The translations under genes were made by a program, and so were the position numbers. From contig JAFZIK010000056.1 in the NCBI GenBank assembly GCA_017554405.1, forward strand, positions 1 through 42,796: 42,796 bases of DNA. The letters are read 5' to 3'. Position 1 is the stretch's first letter. Every line of letters starts with the position of its first letter. Shown piece by piece: positions 27,023 to 33,472 of this stretch. The notes beneath the pieces were generated by a model. That model made no database searches, was not told the DNA's origin, and was given only the letters and a program-made list of their open reading frames with translations. Source of the DNA: Clostridia bacterium. Its GTDB lineage: Bacteria > Bacillota > Clostridia > Oscillospirales > Acutalibacteraceae.

Positions 27023-27313
27023 ATTTTTTACAAACAAGTCTATATACTCACACACACCGCGAAAATTGCGGTCAATATCGGAATTGCAAATACGCAAAAC
27101 CTTCAGATTCATATTCTGTAATTCTTTTGTGCGGGAATTATCTCTTTCTATTTGTTCGCTTGAAAAATGTCCCGAACCGTCAAGTTCGATCACCAATCTT
27201 GCCTTTGCACAATAAAAATCAGCAATATAATTCCCGATCGACTTTTGACGCTGAAAACGCAGCGGATAATCTCTTAAAAACTCATACCACAGTTTTCTTT
27301 CCCACGGCGTCAT
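26999..27313 (-). CDS. DUF559 (Vsr-like endonuclease fold) protein
   Basis: 104 residues with the DUF559 pattern: TPWERKLWYEFLRDYPLRF, RQKSIGNYIADFYC, KARLVIELDGSGHF, RDNSRTKEL, LKVLRICNSDI. The fold belongs to the Vsr/PD-(D/E)xK group, with the candidate metal site in IADFYC and IELDGS. Its function in small stand-alone proteins is not established. The ATG at 27313 is 10 nt after the right end of the 274-bp element; a GGG lies in between. The C-terminal LSLSQLR and stop come from the REP-like repeat. It is squeezed between repeats, which suggests it travels with them and was inserted between the AAA+ and DUF2357 genes. Confidence 0.8.
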   Translation of the reverse strand: MTPWERKLWYEFLRDYPLRFQRQKSIGNYIADFYCAKARLVIELDGSGHFSSEQIERDNSRTKELQNMNLKVLRICNSDIDRNFRGVCEYIDLFVKNLSLSQLR

Positions 27314-27323
27314 GTTTTTCCCT

Positions 27324-27597
27324 AATCTGGCGAGAGTCGAACACGTTACGGTTTTGCTCGCCGCCTTTATTCATCTTTCTTGCACTCATTTTTGAAAGGC
27401 GCCAGCCTTCCTGCAAATTCGTGCCGCGCCATCTGAAAAAATGCGGCGGCACAAACTTCGTAGAACTTAAAACGAGCAAAATTTTCATATCGTCAAAGCC
27501 GAAAAACGCAGACATACCAGTGTATTTCAAGTTTTAAGGCAAAGAGGGATGTAAATTTCGCCGTTTTAAGCGTGGCGAGTTCGACTCTCGCCAGATT
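27324..27597. mobile_element. 274-bp MITE-like element, copy 2
   Basis: Same length and orientation as copy 1 (15731-16004) and highly similar along its length. Termini AATCTGGCGAGAGTCGAAC and its exact inverted copy. The right end forms a perfect T-arm-like hairpin (GCGAG-TTCGACT-CTCGC). It lies 10 bp before the ATG of the DUF559 gene; copy 1 lies 11 bp before the ATG of the giant gene. Confidence 0.75.
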
Positions 27598-27641
27598 AAG
27601 GTTTTTGCAAGAGGGATGTTTGATTTGTTATATTTTAACAT

Positions 27642-27692
27642 TCTCTCCCTCCGTCACGGCTTTGCCGTGCCACCTCCCTCATCAGATGGAGG
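27642..27692. repeat. Diverged REP-like unit
   Basis: TCTCTCCCTC, a hairpin CACGGC-ttt-GCCGTG and CTCCCTCATCAGATGGAGG: a shorter relative of the 26767-27022 units. Confidence 0.5.
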
Positions 27693-27718
27693 CAAATAGG
27701 AAAAATGAATTTAAAATG

Positions 27719-27753
27719 TCTGACATCTGACATCTGTCATCTGATATCTGATC
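27719..27753. repeat. Heptad array B (five 7-bp units)
   Basis: TCTGACA, TCTGACA, TCTGTCA, TCTGATA, TCTGATC. The third unit forms the dyad TGACA-TC-TGTCA with the second. The last unit overlaps the stop codon of the AAA+ gene at 27752. Confidence 0.6.
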
Positions 27754-29329
27754 AATACATCATCTTCTGGAGTCTCTGCAGGTAATCCATGCATTCCTTC
27801 ATTTCGCCCTTGCCGAACAGATTATCCATAAAGAGCATAAGTCCTCTTAACTCATCGCGTATGAGCGAAAGGTTGAGGCTCTCGAATTTTCTGAAAACCT
27901 TGGTTGCAAGGATGTAGTCTATACCTTCAATCTCGGTGCCGCCGCAGGCAACGTAAACCGGAACAAAGGTCTTAAGCTGTTTCATGATACGGTTACCGAA
28001 CGCCACGCGGAATTTTTCGATAACGTAAAGATCAAGTTTGCCGATGCACTCAAGCATTTTATCGCTTACCGGGTGTTCCTCGGCGGCTTTTGCGTAAAGC
28101 TCCTCAACGTAGGAATAGCTTATATACTTCGGCTTGGTATCGGGCGCTTCAAACGGTATGCCCTTGCTGTCAAGGTTGATAACGAGCGCGCGGTCGTAAA
28201 CCTTATCCGATACGGCAAAGGTCGAGTCGTCGTTATTCGCCGTTCCTATATACCAAACGTTCTGCGGGATCTGCAGCTTGCCGTCCGGCAAATGGGCGGG
28301 ATCGCTCGGCCAGGAGGAGGGAACAAGTTCGATCTTCCATTCATCGGCGTTGGGCATTTCAAGGATCGAGAGCATTTCCGCGAAGTAGTATTCAACACGC
28401 GCAATGTTCATTTCGTCAAGGATTATAACGTTGATATCGTCGTTGTAGGACGCCTCGTATATGCGCTTTAAAACCTCGGTCTCGTTAAACTTCTTGGTAA
28501 ATTCGTTAAAGTAGCCGAAAAGCTCGGTCCTGTCTCTCCAGGAGGGCTGGACCGATGCGATGGTGGCGTCGTTCTGGAAATATTTTCCCAGCATATAGGG
28601 CAGGGAGGTCTTACCTGTTCCCGAAATACCCTGAAGCAGTATAAGCTTGGTCGAAGCAAGACCGGCTATCATAAGACGTATCGTTTTAAGCTCGTAGTAA
28701 AGATTTGAACGCGAGCAGGCGAAATTGCGGATATCGTCGCAAATTGCCGAAAGCGACATGGTCCTGTCATACTGCGGCGCAACGTAATAGGTATACTTGT
28801 CGTCCACAGCCGAAAGGCGGAAGAAACGCTTTTCGTCCATTTTGCCGACCGGCGCCTCCGCGGCGGCGTTTTCCAATTCTTTTTTCTCATCCTGCGGCAG
28901 TTCGGCGGGCTTCTGCTCCTCAAACATATTGCGGAGCTGATCGTATGTAACGCCGGAGGGATCGACCTTCATCGAGATTATACGCTCTTTTTCGGCGGTC
29001 AGGCGAACAACGTCGCGGTGCAGATCGGCGATCTCTTCAAGCAGATCCTCGTTGCCTACGATCGTGCGGCGGAAACGGATATACTTTCTTATGGCAAGAA
29101 CTATCATAAACACTATCGCCACAAGTATTCCGTAGGTCAGCAGCACCGTAAGAATGCAAAGCGTCCAACCGAGGAAGTTGAACTCGTTTTTAAATCTGTT
29201 CAGCTGGTCGAACAAAAGGGGGAAATTGAAAAGGAAAGAAACCGCGCCGAAAAGCCCGGTCAATCCTCGCCAAAGCGCCTCCAGAAAACTTGTCATAAAG
29301 GCAAAAAACCAGTTCAAAAACGCATCCAT
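27752..29329 (-). CDS. Membrane-anchored McrB-like AAA+ ATPase
   Basis: 525 residues from the ATG at 29329; an in-frame TTG at 29347 is rejected because AGGAG lies between it and the ATG. N-terminus: a hydrophobic or amphipathic stretch (about 5-45) and a membrane helix (about 50-80), then a coiled coil (about 90-118) and a charged linker, with the AAA+ domain in the cytoplasm. Walker A is GISGTGKTS (K240), Walker B NVIILDEMNIARVEYYF (D305, E306), and the sensor region WYIGTANNDDSTFAVSDKVYDRA. The GxxGTGKT and LDEMNxARVExYF pattern is that of the McrB/MoxR-like clade. McrB proteins use GTP or ATP and are activated by McrC; the expected partner is the DUF2357 protein at 25283. Membrane anchoring is unusual for McrB and argues for an envelope role. 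Likely an independent transcript after the terminator at 29397. Confidence 0.85.
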   Translation of the reverse strand: MDAFLNWFFAFMTSFLEALWRGLTGLFGAVSFLFNFPLLFDQLNRFKNEFNFLGWTLCILTVLLTYGILVAIVFMIVLAIRKYIRFRRTIVGNEDLLEEIADLHRDVVRLTAEKERIISMKVDPSGVTYDQLRNMFEEQKPAELPQDEKKELENAAAEAPVGKMDEKRFFRLSAVDDKYTYYVAPQYDRTMSLSAICDDIRNFACSRSNLYYELKTIRLMIAGLASTKLILLQGISGTGKTSLPYMLGKYFQNDATIASVQPSWRDRTELFGYFNEFTKKFNETEVLKRIYEASYNDDINVIILDEMNIARVEYYFAEMLSILEMPNADEWKIELVPSSWPSDPAHLPDGKLQIPQNVWYIGTANNDDSTFAVSDKVYDRALVINLDSKGIPFEAPDTKPKYISYSYVEELYAKAAEEHPVSDKMLECIGKLDLYVIEKFRVAFGNRIMKQLKTFVPVYVACGGTEIEGIDYILATKVFRKFESLNLSLIRDELRGLMLFMDNLFGKGEMKECMDYLQRLQKMMY

Positions 29330-29372
29330 ATCAAAGTTCTCCTGCAATAAATATTCTGATAAATGCCGTTTT

Positions 29373-29378
29373 ATTATA
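29373..29378 (-). promoter_or_regulatory. Possible -10 box of the AAA+ gene
   Basis: TATAAT on the minus strand, ~45 nt before the start codon, inside GCCGT...ACGGC. No convincing -35 box (TTTTAT at 16 nt). Supported mainly by the terminator just upstream. Confidence 0.3.
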
Positions 29379-29396
29379 CGGCGTTTTCCGTTTTAT

Positions 29397-29438
29397 AAAA
29401 AACCCGAACCGCGCGGCGTTGCCGCGTGTTCGGGTGTG
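29397..29438 (-). terminator. Terminator after the SipW-like peptidase gene
   Basis: On the minus strand a long stem CCCGAAC..GCGGC / GCCGC..GTTCGGG with one mismatch, then TTTTTTAT. Confidence 0.85.
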
Positions 29439-29472
29439 TTGGGTAATATTGTGTTAAACAAATTTATAACGT

Positions 29473-30381
29473 TTATTCGCCTTCGGGCGCTTCATCCGCC
29501 GGGGCTTCCTCCTCGGCAGCGGCTTCTTCGGCGGGAGCCTCTTCGGTCTCCTCTTCGGCAGCGGCTTCTTCGGTCGCTTCTTCAGCAGGTGCTTCTGCCT
29601 CTTCTGCGGTGGCTTCCTCTTCGGTCACTTCTTCGGTAACCGCCTCTTCTGCAGGGGCTTCCTCGGTCTTCTCCGCCGGGGCTTCCGCAGCGGATTCTTC
29701 GGCAACGTTGCCCGCCTGAGAGCGGCGGTATTCCTCGATCGCCTGCTGGCGGATGAGTTCTGCTTCATCCGCGCTTAAGGGGGCTTTTGCGCCGTATTTC
29801 ATCTCAAAGAACTTGCGAAGGAATATAATGAGCTCATAGATGAAGAATGCGATAAGCGGAAGAACTATCACAAAAAGGAAATTCTGCTTTACCTGTAAAA
29901 AGCTGAGCACCGAACCGAGCTTTTTGATACGGGTGCCGGTATACTTTGATATTACCATGCTCGGCAAAACGTCATAAGAATCCTTGAATTCGTTGTTATC
30001 GCCCTGCGTTTTATAAGATACTACGTTATTTGAGTTCCCGGCTCTTGTCACCGCAATGATCTTATGGGTGTTGAATTCCTCAACGTTATCGCCGTCAAGA
30101 TCGACCCTGAAGCCGATGATATCGCCGACCTGAAGATTCCGGGCATCCTCCTCGGTCACCTTCTGACCGATTATAAGATCGCCCTTATAAAAGGTCGGCT
30201 CCATTGAATCCGATTGCACCGACCAGATGATCTTACCGCCGATGGCGGGCGCTTCGGGATCGCTGGATTTTGCGGCAAACGCAAGCACGGTGATGATGAT
30301 CGCGAAGATCAAAAACAGCCAGATGATAACGTTACCGATCACAGTAAATACTTTTTTAACAGACGTATTACCTTTTCCCAT
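29473..30381 (-). CDS. SipW-like signal peptidase I with long acidic C-terminal tail
   Basis: 302 residues from the ATG at 30381, chosen for GGAAGG 8 nt upstream; the longer in-frame start at 30489 has no support and would cover the promoter. Helix about 10-36, Ser in QSDSMEPTF (S59), His in FNTHKIIAV (H106), box E TQGDNNEFKD (D128, D134): a complete Ser-His SipW-type active site. A second helix (about 165-190) returns the chain to the cytoplasm, where a basic stretch leads to an ~80-residue low-complexity tail of Glu, Ala and Pro. It should cleave the SipW-type precursors in this window, such as the TSTYAWF protein encoded just upstream. The tail has no counterpart in Bacillus SipW and may bind a cytoplasmic partner. 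Confidence 0.9.
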   Translation of the reverse strand: MGKGNTSVKKVFTVIGNVIIWLFLIFAIIITVLAFAAKSSDPEAPAIGGKIIWSVQSDSMEPTFYKGDLIIGQKVTEEDARNLQVGDIIGFRVDLDGDNVEEFNTHKIIAVTRAGNSNNVVSYKTQGDNNEFKDSYDVLPSMVISKYTGTRIKKLGSVLSFLQVKQNFLFVIVLPLIAFFIYELIIFLRKFFEMKYGAKAPLSADEAELIRQQAIEEYRRSQAGNVAEESAAEAPAEKTEEAPAEEAVTEEVTEEEATAEEAEAPAEEATEEAAAEEETEEAPAEEAAAEEEAPADEAPEGE

Positions 30382-30436
30382 TTTTAAAACCTTCCAATTC
30401 CGTTTTTTTTGCAAATAAAGGCAACAATACAAGGTA

Positions 30437-30465
30437 ACTATAATACAAAACGGCGATAATGTCAA
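30437..30465 (-). promoter_or_regulatory. Sigma-A promoter of the SipW-like gene
   Basis: TTGACA (30465-30460), 17 nt, TATAGT (30442-30437), ~50 nt before the start at 30381. Confidence 0.8.
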
Positions 30466-30571
30466 GAAAAAATAACCAAAATATCGCATTTTGCAGTTTT
30501 CAGGCGACCCGAACGGTAAGGGAAGGTAAGCTCAAAAATATGTTATAAATTTGTTTTAAAATCAACACACC

Positions 30572-30733
30572 CGTTTTTGCTTATAGCTGCCGTCTCGCTT
30601 TAAAACGGCACTTATAAGCAAAAACGAATGTTTATTTACGCTTGCGACGACCGGTCGCGTCCACCGGTCGTCGTAGTAATAATATTTAGCGCTAAATATT
30701 AGTTTTTGCGTGGCGGGCGGTTAAGCCCGCCAC
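30572..30733. repeat. Four consecutive perfect inverted repeats after the TasA-like gene
   Basis: (1) CGTTTTTGCTTATA 30572-30585 / its complement 30613-30626, with inner TGCCGT/ACGGCA. (2) CGACGACCGGT 30645-30655 / 30663-30673. (3) TAATATTTAGC-GCTAAATATTA, a 22-bp palindrome, 30680-30701. (4) GTGGCGGGC 30710-30718 / 30725-30733. In the transcript of the 31471 gene these form a string of 3' stem-loops. None has a classic T-tail on the minus strand. Confidence 0.75.
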
Positions 30734-30757
30734 AGTAATAGGTTTGCTAAATGCTAA

Positions 30758-31471
30758 TTAGGTATGATCACTTACAAAAGCCTGGAGATTGAAGGTAACC
30801 TGACCGGTAAGAGCAGCAGCGTTATCGGTGTAAACGTTGGGGTCGTCGCCGTTGAAGTAAATGTAAACCTTGATTTCCTGAGCTGTTTGTGTAACAGTGT
30901 TAGAAAGAACGTCGGCAGCGGCATAAGCTATGTCGGAAGCGGAAGCGCTGAACTCTTTGTAGCCGTTAGCACCTGCGATAACAACGGTGATACCCTTGTT
31001 AGCCGGAATTGTGATATCGGAAACGATAAGGTCATAACCGGTATCAGCAGAATTCGCACGCAATTTTACCCAGTAAGAAGTTTCAGCAACATAGCCGGTG
31101 AAAGAACTGATATAATTCTTAGCTGTCATAGCGTTAGTTGCGTTATCGCTGTTACCGTTGTAACGATAATACCAGTTGTCGTTGGTGCTGTCGCTGTTAA
31201 GGTCGAATTCTTCGATGTCAGCTAAAGCGGACCATGCTTCATGATGTGCAGGATAGAGCTCTGCATCAAGACTCTGAGCCGCAGTAATGTCATAAGTGCC
31301 GGCAGAAGCATTGCTGATCTCAAGGAAGATCGCATCTGATACAGCGGTAACTTGCATACCTGTAGCAGATACTTCAGTGCTCATTGAGAACCATGCGTAG
31401 GTCGATGTGCCAAGAAGAATGGCAGAAACCAGAAGCATAGCCAATGCAGGAATAAGTTTCTTCATTTTCAT
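30758..31471 (-). CDS. TasA-like fibre subunit candidate with canonical SipW-type signal
   Basis: 237 residues from the ATG at 31471; AAAGGAGAG lies 9 nt before it, the best ribosome binding site in the locus. The longer frame to 31537 is not supported. Signal: MKMKKLIPALAMLLVSAILL (1-20), then GTSTYAWFSMSTEVSATGMQV, the classic SipW/TasA-type cut region (after TYA). The mature ~205 residues look beta-rich with Ala/Thr/Asp/Asn, one YRYNG segment and a C-terminal AALTGQVTFNLQAFVSD strand. There are no cysteines and no anchor. It is the simplest and probably most abundant candidate for the polymerising subunit. It is 79 bp after the 32282 gene and is followed by four stem-loops and the gene for its presumed peptidase. 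Confidence 0.85.
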   Translation of the reverse strand: MKMKKLIPALAMLLVSAILLGTSTYAWFSMSTEVSATGMQVTAVSDAIFLEISNASAGTYDITAAQSLDAELYPAHHEAWSALADIEEFDLNSDSTNDNWYYRYNGNSDNATNAMTAKNYISSFTGYVAETSYWVKLRANSADTGYDLIVSDITIPANKGITVVIAGANGYKEFSASASDIAYAAADVLSNTVTQTAQEIKVYIYFNGDDPNVYTDNAAALTGQVTFNLQAFVSDHT

Positions 31472-31550
31472 TTTGGTTTTCTCTCCTTTGATTAAGAAAA
31501 ATTGTTTTATCTTGAATCTGCCGACCGCCATCGGCAAATATCAATACGTA

Positions 31551-32282
31551 TTAAGTTTGCTCGCTGTTGCTCTCTTCGGAGTCAACCGAGATCCGCATAT
31601 CTATTTTAAATATGCCGCCGATTATCTTATCAACGCAATCGGGATCGTCGCCCTCAAGCCAGATAACTACCGTGAACTTGGTTTTATCGCCGGGTCTGAA
31701 ATGCCGGATCGTCTTTTTAACGATGGTGTTACCGCTCTGGAACGCCGTTGTTCCGGGCTCGGGACCGTTTACGCCGTCTGTCCTCGCATGGGCGTAATCG
31801 GTGTATTCACCGTCCACATACAGCCGCACACGCACCGCCTTTTCGACCTCGTAGGTCATATTCGTTATATATAGGTCGTATGTGTATGTAACTGTTTTTT
31901 TGCCGCCGTTGGTGCAGTAAAAGGTGTAAGCAATGTAGTTTTCGCCGTTGTGCTCGCCGTCAACGTTATCCACCCAGTCGGGTATCGAACTGCCGGAGAT
32001 GTTGGTTATCGATTCTGCGATCTCGGCGTTAAGCCGGGAAGAGAAGTAGTCGAAGCTCGGGCTTTCGGATAAGGTGAGCGCGTATTTGTTGCTGTCAAAC
32101 TTGTTTACCATAACGGTAAACGCGCCGTATTTGGTATAAAGAAAGGCAACTATGTAACCGATTATCAGAAGTATTACCGAAATGGTTATGCATATCGGTA
32201 GAAGGCGCATCCATCTGCGGTAGGTCTTTACCTCGCTGGCTGTCCGTCTGATACTGACGCCTACTCTGTTTTCCTTCGCCAT
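31551..32282 (-). CDS. TasA-like membrane or exported protein
   Basis: 243 residues. Basic N-terminus (about 1-25, TASEVKTYRRWMR), membrane helix (about 28-50), then LYTKYGAFTVMVNKFDSNKYAL, a variant of the TSTYAxF region with Gly in place of the second-last residue. The mature part has TasA/CalY-like beta segments (IAYTFYCTNGGKKTVTYTYD, EKAVRVRLYVDGEYT, RPGDKTKFTVVIWLEGDDPD). It may be a base or anchor subunit. Its ATG overlaps the stop of the EAL-like gene by one base (TGATG), with GAGGTGG upstream, so translation is coupled and expression depends on the c-di-GMP riboswitch. Confidence 0.8.
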   Translation of the reverse strand: MAKENRVGVSIRRTASEVKTYRRWMRLLPICITISVILLIIGYIVAFLYTKYGAFTVMVNKFDSNKYALTLSESPSFDYFSSRLNAEIAESITNISGSSIPDWVDNVDGEHNGENYIAYTFYCTNGGKKTVTYTYDLYITNMTYEVEKAVRVRLYVDGEYTDYAHARTDGVNGPEPGTTAFQSGNTIVKKTIRHFRPGDKTKFTVVIWLEGDDPDCVDKIIGGIFKIDMRISVDSEESNSEQT

Positions 32283-33157
32283 CAGTATTCCACCTCATCT
32301 TTCTGGGCAACCGCTTCTTCAAGGGGCATACGCAAACGCCCGTGGGTAACGCCGCCGCTGTAATTTGAGGAGGGGATATATCCGAAACAACCTGCTCTTG
32401 AAAGTGCCGTTATCTGATCGTCTGAAACAACGCCGTCGGCAATTATCTCGGCGGGCAGACCTTTCAAGAAGGCTATAAGCGCCGCCGCCGTGACCGATTT
32501 TTCGCGGCTCGCCGAAAGCGAGGTGATAAAGGGGGATAAAAGCAGATAGTCAAACGGAAGGTTTACAAGCGGGGTTATCGGTGAATCCTTTTCACCGCAG
32601 CCGCTCATCATGGTTTTAACCTTAAGCAGCTTCATACTGAGTATCGCCATGCGCGCCTTTTCTTCATCCTCAAAAAGGACCGTTCGCGGAAACTCAAGGC
32701 AAAGCTTATCGGGGAAATTGAAGCCGTATTGATCGAGTATCGCTTTTATCGCGCCGTAAAAATCCGTTTCAAGCACCATACGGGGCGGTATCCGGACCGA
32801 TACGAATTCGAACTTTCTGCCGGCGAGAATGAACTGTTCTATTGCCTTCATCGCCGATTTGATGTTGTAGCTCGCAAGGCGAACGCCGACCTCGGTCTCA
32901 TCCGATGCGTAGGAATATTTTTCGGGGGAAACGACCCCTTCAACAACGCTGTTTACGTATGTATACGAGCGGTAGGCAACGGGGAGCTTTTCGTAGCAGG
33001 AGTTTATCTGCGAGTATCTTGTTTCAAGCGGAGCTATGCCCGAATCAAGCGTCATCTTGATAAATCTTGCGTCGGCTTCGCCATCCGGCAGGGTCTGCTC
33101 GTTCTGGATCTCGGCTTCCGCCGTTTCAGGTGCGGAAACGTTATTCTCGATATCCAT
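32282..33157 (-). CDS. Degenerate EAL-domain protein, possible c-di-GMP receptor
   Basis: 291 residues from the ATG at 33157 (AAAGGAGC 6 nt upstream; the frame to 33202 would cover the riboswitch terminator). An acidic N-terminus (~45 residues) precedes an EAL-like fold. The landmarks align but catalytic residues are gone: the EAL strand is not recognisable, LCLEFPRTVL stands for the usual ELTES strand, SGCGEKDS for DDFGTG, FDYLLLSPFI for the D/K strand, and EIIADGVVSDDQITALSRAG then GCFGYIPSSNYSGG for the ETxEQ...QGYYFSKP end. No phosphodiesterase activity is expected; such domains may bind c-di-GMP or proteins. First gene behind the riboswitch and coupled to the TasA-like gene, so a link between second messenger and fibre assembly is plausible. 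Confidence 0.75.
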   Translation of the reverse strand: MDIENNVSAPETAEAEIQNEQTLPDGEADARFIKMTLDSGIAPLETRYSQINSCYEKLPVAYRSYTYVNSVVEGVVSPEKYSYASDETEVGVRLASYNIKSAMKAIEQFILAGRKFEFVSVRIPPRMVLETDFYGAIKAILDQYGFNFPDKLCLEFPRTVLFEDEEKARMAILSMKLLKVKTMMSGCGEKDSPITPLVNLPFDYLLLSPFITSLSASREKSVTAAALIAFLKGLPAEIIADGVVSDDQITALSRAGCFGYIPSSNYSGGVTHGRLRMPLEEAVAQKDEVEY

Positions 33158-33181
33158 AACATAGCTCCTTTCGCCGGGAAA

Positions 33182-33216
33182 TAAAAAAGCAACGCAAATC
33201 AAAACGATTTCGTTGC
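33182..33216 (-). terminator. Intrinsic terminator of the c-di-GMP riboswitch
   Basis: Minus strand GCAACGAAATC, loop, GATTTGCGTTGC, then TTTTTTAT. The left arm overlaps the 3' end of the aptamer (CCAGTTGCAACG), so aptamer closure and terminator compete. If closure uses those bases, ligand would favour read-through. The polarity is not proven by inspection. Confidence 0.8.
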
Positions 33217-33290
33217 AACTGGCTGCCCAACCGTGGGCCCTATAGTTTTGCGCCGCCGTCTTTCAACGGGTTTGCCAAACATATCAAATT
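33205..33290 (-). promoter_or_regulatory. Cyclic di-GMP-I (GEMM) riboswitch aptamer
   Basis: Read on the minus strand, the leader has the GEMM-I landmarks in order: GGCAAACC, the P2 hairpin CCGT-TGAAAG-ACGG with GAAA loop, GCGCAAAAC, the P3 region with TATAGGGCCCACGG, and GGGCAGCCAG followed by the closing strand. It lies between a promoter and an intrinsic terminator, directly upstream of the degenerate EAL gene and the TasA-like genes. It should sense c-di-GMP and control their transcription. Confidence 0.85.
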
Positions 33291-33301
33291 TTTCCATTAA
33301 C

Positions 33302-33330
33302 GTTTTACCACAAAACACGGTAGTTGTCAA
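33302..33330 (-). promoter_or_regulatory. Promoter of the riboswitch operon
   Basis: TTGACA (33330-33325), 17 nt, TAAAAC (33307-33302), ending ~12 nt before the aptamer. Confidence 0.7.
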
Positions 33331-33412
33331 GACTTTTTTTAAAAAAATTTTTGCGAAAAAATAAAAAAAACCCGGAAAAACGGGTGAAAAACGAAAATTC
33401 TGTCGGTTTTCC

Positions 33413-33441
33413 TTGCTTTTGCCGTGTATATATGGTATCAT
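33413..33441 (+). promoter_or_regulatory. Promoter of the diguanylate cyclase gene
   Basis: TTGCTT, 17 nt, TATCAT, ~32 nt before the start at 33473. Divergent from the riboswitch promoter; a small CCCG/CGGG hairpin (33371-33384) lies between them. Confidence 0.6.
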
Positions 33442-33472
33442 ACCAATATATATTAATTTCTTGGGGTGTATT

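Noticed and set aside
27719-27753. CRISPR-like repetition
   Set aside because: Units are 7 bp, contiguous and without spacers.
25283-29329. Reading the AAA+ and DUF2357 genes as an ordinary McrBC restriction system
   Set aside because: No nuclease motif, a membrane-anchored ATPase, separate transcription units and an envelope-protein context argue against it; kept only as an alternative.
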